DNA from: Candidatus Levyibacteriota bacterium
Lineage (GTDB): Bacteria > Patescibacteriota > Microgenomatia > Levybacterales > UBA12049
Direction of reading: 5' to 3'
DNA length: 16,772 nt
Assembly: GCA_903872785.1 (NCBI GenBank)
Contig: CAIQLZ010000052.1
Span: 1 to 16,772, forward strand
Below the pieces are notes generated by a model. It was not told where the DNA came from. It saw nothing but the letters and a program-made list of their open reading frames with translations, and made no database searches. A program made the position numbers and the translations under genes. This document shows positions 14,934 to 16,772 of the stretch, one piece after another (the stretch's first letter is position 1; each line of letters starts with the position of its first letter).

Positions 14934-16342
14934 AGATTTGGTTTTTGTTTATAGTAAAGTGTTTGTCTTTCAAAAGCATTTCCGATTTGAAATAAAAGGC
15001 TTTCAGACAGTTGCCTTCCCATAATCTGAATTCCGATCGGCAAGTTGTCGGCAGAAAAACCCGCAGGGACTGAAAGGCTGGGAATGCCCGCAATATTTAC
15101 AGTCACAGTTAAAGCGTCCGATAAATACATCCTCAGGGGGTCATTTGCTTTTTCTCCTAATTTCCATGGGGGAGTAGGGCAAACAGGAGAAATTAAAGCA
15201 TCTACTTTTTGAAAAACCTGAGTAAAATCGTTTTTTATGAGAGTTCTGACCTCCATTGCTTTTTTATAATACGCATCGTAATAACCTGATGATAAGGTAT
15301 AAGTGCCCAGCATAATTCTCCTTTTAGCTTCGTCACCGAAGTAAGAGCGATAGAGTCCATAGCGGATACCATCGTACCTGGCGAGGTTAGAAGAAACTTC
15401 GGAAGGTTGAATAATGTAATAGGCTGCGATTCCGTAGTCAGTGTGGGGGAGCGATACGCCGGTAATTTTTGCGCCCAAATTTTCAAATGTTTTTACAGCT
15501 GCTTCAAATTTAGCTTTTACTTGACTGTCTAAGCCTGATGCGAGAAATTCTTTGGGAATTCCGATTTTTAATCCCGAAACTCCCGTATTTAAATTTTTGG
15601 TAAAATTTTCGGTTAGGTCAGGTAAGGTAGTTGCGTCAAATTTATCAGAGCCCGCAGTTATTCCGAAAAACAGGGCGTTGTCTTCAACGGTTTTTGTCAA
15701 ATGCCCGATTGAATCAAGTGATGAGGACATGGCAATTATGCCGAAACGGCTTACTCTGCCGTAAGTTGGTTTTAATCCGACAAGATTATTAAAGCTTGCC
15801 GGAAGCCTGATGGATCCGCCTGTATCAGTGCCCGTGGCTGCAAGAGACATCTCTGAAGCTACAGATACCGCAGAGCCGCTGGATGATCCGCCCGGTACAT
15901 ATTCCGTGTTCCAAGGGTTTTTTGCCGGACCGAAATCTGAATTTTCGCCGCTGGATCCGTGGGCCCAGGCATCTAAATTAGTTTTTCCGAGGATAACCGC
16001 ACCGGCGTCTTTTATTTTTTTGACAACTGTCGCATCATATTCAGGAACGTAATTTCTTAAAACATTCGCTGCCGCAGTAGTTTTAATGCCTTTGGTTGAG
16101 AAAAGATCTTTTAAAGCAACCGGAATTCCCAAAAGTGGCAAGTTTTGTTTGCCGGAAATCAGCTTGTCCGCTTTGACAGCTGATTCCAAAGCTCCTTTTT
16201 CAGTAATAGTAATAAAAGAATTGAGAAGCGGATTGAATTTTTTTATTTGCTTAAGACAATCTTGGGTTAGTTCAACGGAGGAAAACTTTTTAGTTTTCAG
16301 TCCGTCTTTTGCCTGCCTAATTGTCAGTTGATTTAAATTCAT
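14930..16342 (-). CDS. gatA: Asp-tRNA(Asn)/Glu-tRNA(Gln) amidotransferase subunit A (amidase)
   Basis: The glutaminase subunit of GatCAB, 470 residues, near the family norm. The amidase-signature Ser-cisSer-Lys triad is visible as K78 in PVALKDLFS, S153 in VPGGSSSGSAV and S177 in TGTDTGGSIRLPA. The C-terminal part carries the conserved GYYDAYYKKA and PVCPTPPWKLGE. Ammonia released here is channelled to GatB. Its ATG shares one base with the gatC TAA stop (TAATG), and its TGA overlaps gatB, so the three subunits are tightly coupled. Confidence 0.96.
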   Translation of the reverse strand: MNLNQLTIRQAKDGLKTKKFSSVELTQDCLKQIKKFNPLLNSFITITEKGALESAVKADKLISGKQNLPLLGIPVALKDLFSTKGIKTTAAANVLRNYVPEYDATVVKKIKDAGAVILGKTNLDAWAHGSSGENSDFGPAKNPWNTEYVPGGSSSGSAVSVASEMSLAATGTDTGGSIRLPASFNNLVGLKPTYGRVSRFGIIAMSSSLDSIGHLTKTVEDNALFFGITAGSDKFDATTLPDLTENFTKNLNTGVSGLKIGIPKEFLASGLDSQVKAKFEAAVKTFENLGAKITGVSLPHTDYGIAAYYIIQPSEVSSNLARYDGIRYGLYRSYFGDEAKRRIMLGTYTLSSGYYDAYYKKAMEVRTLIKNDFTQVFQKVDALISPVCPTPPWKLGEKANDPLRMYLSDALTVTVNIAGIPSLSVPAGFSADNLPIGIQIMGRQLSESLLFQIGNAFERQTLYYKQKPNL

Positions 16343-16620
16343 TATTCAAGGATTGCCTTAATCTTAAATAAGCCGTTATTTTGTGAGTGGGTGTTTGAGA
16401 GCGCTTCTTCTTGAGTAAGAGAAGGCACTGCCTCGTCTCTTCTGACAACATTCATTAATCCCGTAACCTGGCTTGTAGTTTCTACATTTTTAGTATCAAC
16501 TTTTTTTAACTTTTCTATGTAGGACAAAATTTCAGATAACTGTTTTTCGAATTTGCTTATTTCCTCCGGTTCTAGCGGTAGATTTGCCAATTTGGCAACA
16601 TGTGCAACATTGATTTTCAT
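16342..16620 (-). CDS. gatC: Asp-tRNA(Asn)/Glu-tRNA(Gln) amidotransferase subunit C
   Basis: The small clamp subunit that wraps around the GatA-GatB interface, 92 residues, the usual size. Hallmarks are the start VAHVAKLANLPLEPEEI (5-21), the helix FEKQLSEILSYIEKLKKVDT and the extended tail with LRRDE-like VVRRDEAVPSL. ATG 16620 is chosen over an in-frame TTG at 16656 because the family begins with this helix and a TATAAT box lies between the two. No Shine-Dalgarno site precedes the ATG, and the promoter position suggests a leaderless mRNA. Confidence 0.93.
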   Translation of the reverse strand: MKINVAHVAKLANLPLEPEEISKFEKQLSEILSYIEKLKKVDTKNVETTSQVTGLMNVVRRDEAVPSLTQEEALSNTHSQNNGLFKIKAILE

Positions 16621-16626
16621 GTAATC

Positions 16627-16656
16627 ATTATATCTTAACGCTGACACTTTTGGCAA
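16627..16656 (-). promoter_or_regulatory. Predicted sigma70-type promoter of gatCAB
   Basis: On the minus strand TTGCCA (16656-16651) and a perfect TATAAT (16632-16627) are 18 nt apart. Only six bases (GATTAC) separate the -10 box from the gatC ATG, so transcription should start at or next to the first base of the start codon. The palindrome GGCAATTGCC (16652-16661) overlaps the -35 box and could be an operator. Confidence 0.65.
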
Positions 16657-16772
16657 TTGCCTGACAAGGTAGATTTCGGGGGTCCTTTAAGAGTGCTGGT
16701 TTTTAAATTTGAACTTTTTAAAAATTCTTTTTTCCGGAGGACTTGATTTTGAATTTGCAACTCTTTAAATAG
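16635..16772 (-). CDS. 3' end of an upstream gene, unidentified (possibly Fpg/MutM-like)
   Basis: A frame without stops enters from the window edge and runs 45 codons to a TAA 14 nt before gatC. It ends in GNCQKCQR. The CxxCQR ending, with a Lys/Gly/Pro-rich stretch before it, resembles the C-terminal zinc finger of formamidopyrimidine-DNA glycosylase (typically FCPxCQR). However, the first Cys pair expected some 20 residues earlier is absent (LKSS stands in that area), and the spacing is off. The other two minus-strand frames are closed, which gives mild support to coding. Identification needs the rest of the gene. Confidence 0.4.
   Translation of the reverse strand, partial: LFKELQIQNQVLRKKEFLKSSNLKTSTLKGPPKSTLSGNCQKCQR

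Noticed and set aside
3705..16342. Recoded UGA (Gracilibacteria/Absconditabacteria code)
   Set aside because: Several genes end naturally at TGA exactly where family length and start overlaps predict, and no conserved glycine position requires UGA.
16621..16656. TTG 16656 as the gatC start
   Set aside because: It would place the promoter's TATAAT inside the gene and add 12 residues foreign to GatC.
1..16772. CRISPR arrays, insertion sequences, integrases or defence genes
   Set aside because: No regularly spaced direct repeats, transposase or integrase motifs, or terminal inverted repeats were seen; the window is mostly housekeeping genes.

Overview
The window looks like AT-rich core-genome sequence from a small-genome bacterium. 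A Patescibacteria/CPR member, possibly Microgenomates-like, is my best guess. The reasons are very tight gene packing, nearly absent Shine-Dalgarno sites, promoters placed directly against start codons, a CCA-less tRNA gene, a membrane-anchored Ig-like protein, and a short ATP-synthase delta subunit. UGA serves as a normal stop (atpD, atpH, dnaE and gatA end in it), so the code is table 11 and not the UGA=Gly code of Gracilibacteria/Absconditabacteria. No 16S or other decisive marker is present, so the placement is an inference.

Left edge (1-1530): a short basic/hydrophobic N-terminal fragment runs, in a different frame, into the C-terminal half of an O-antigen-ligase/polymerase-like membrane protein. 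This is a broken or chimeric locus. A minus-strand unit converges on it, consisting of tRNA-Thr(CGU) followed 14 nt later by a secreted, membrane-anchored protein with two Ig-like domains.

Middle-left (1530-3289): a divergent promoter region separates the tRNA from a plus-strand pyrF-pyrE fusion. The fusion encodes the last two steps of UMP synthesis in one chain and may be preceded by a leaderless 14-codon leader ORF.

Remainder (3295-16772): a continuous, minus-strand block of housekeeping genes. In the direction of transcription these are the 3' end of an unidentified gene (possibly Fpg/MutM-like), gatC-gatA-gatB (tRNA-dependent amidotransferase), a protein with a degenerate GGDEF domain, dnaE (replicative polymerase alpha), and a complete eight-gene F1Fo ATP synthase operon atpB-E-F-H-A-G-D-C. 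Genes overlap by 1-8 nt or lie 2-4 nt apart, except around atpB, atpE and atpF. Good sigma70-type promoters lie just upstream of gatC (TATAAT ending 6 nt before the ATG) and atpB (TTGACA-N17-TAAAAT ending 9 nt before the ATG, its -35 box overlapping the dnaE stop codon). Both predict leaderless or almost leaderless mRNAs. The only strong Shine-Dalgarno site I saw is in front of atpE, whose product is needed in many copies per enzyme.

I found no CRISPR array, insertion sequence or recognisable defence cassette. The most unusual items are the GGDEF-like protein (TADEY in place of GGDEF) between gatB and dnaE, the short delta subunit, the leaderless promoter architecture, the pyrFE leader ORF, and the broken ligase locus.
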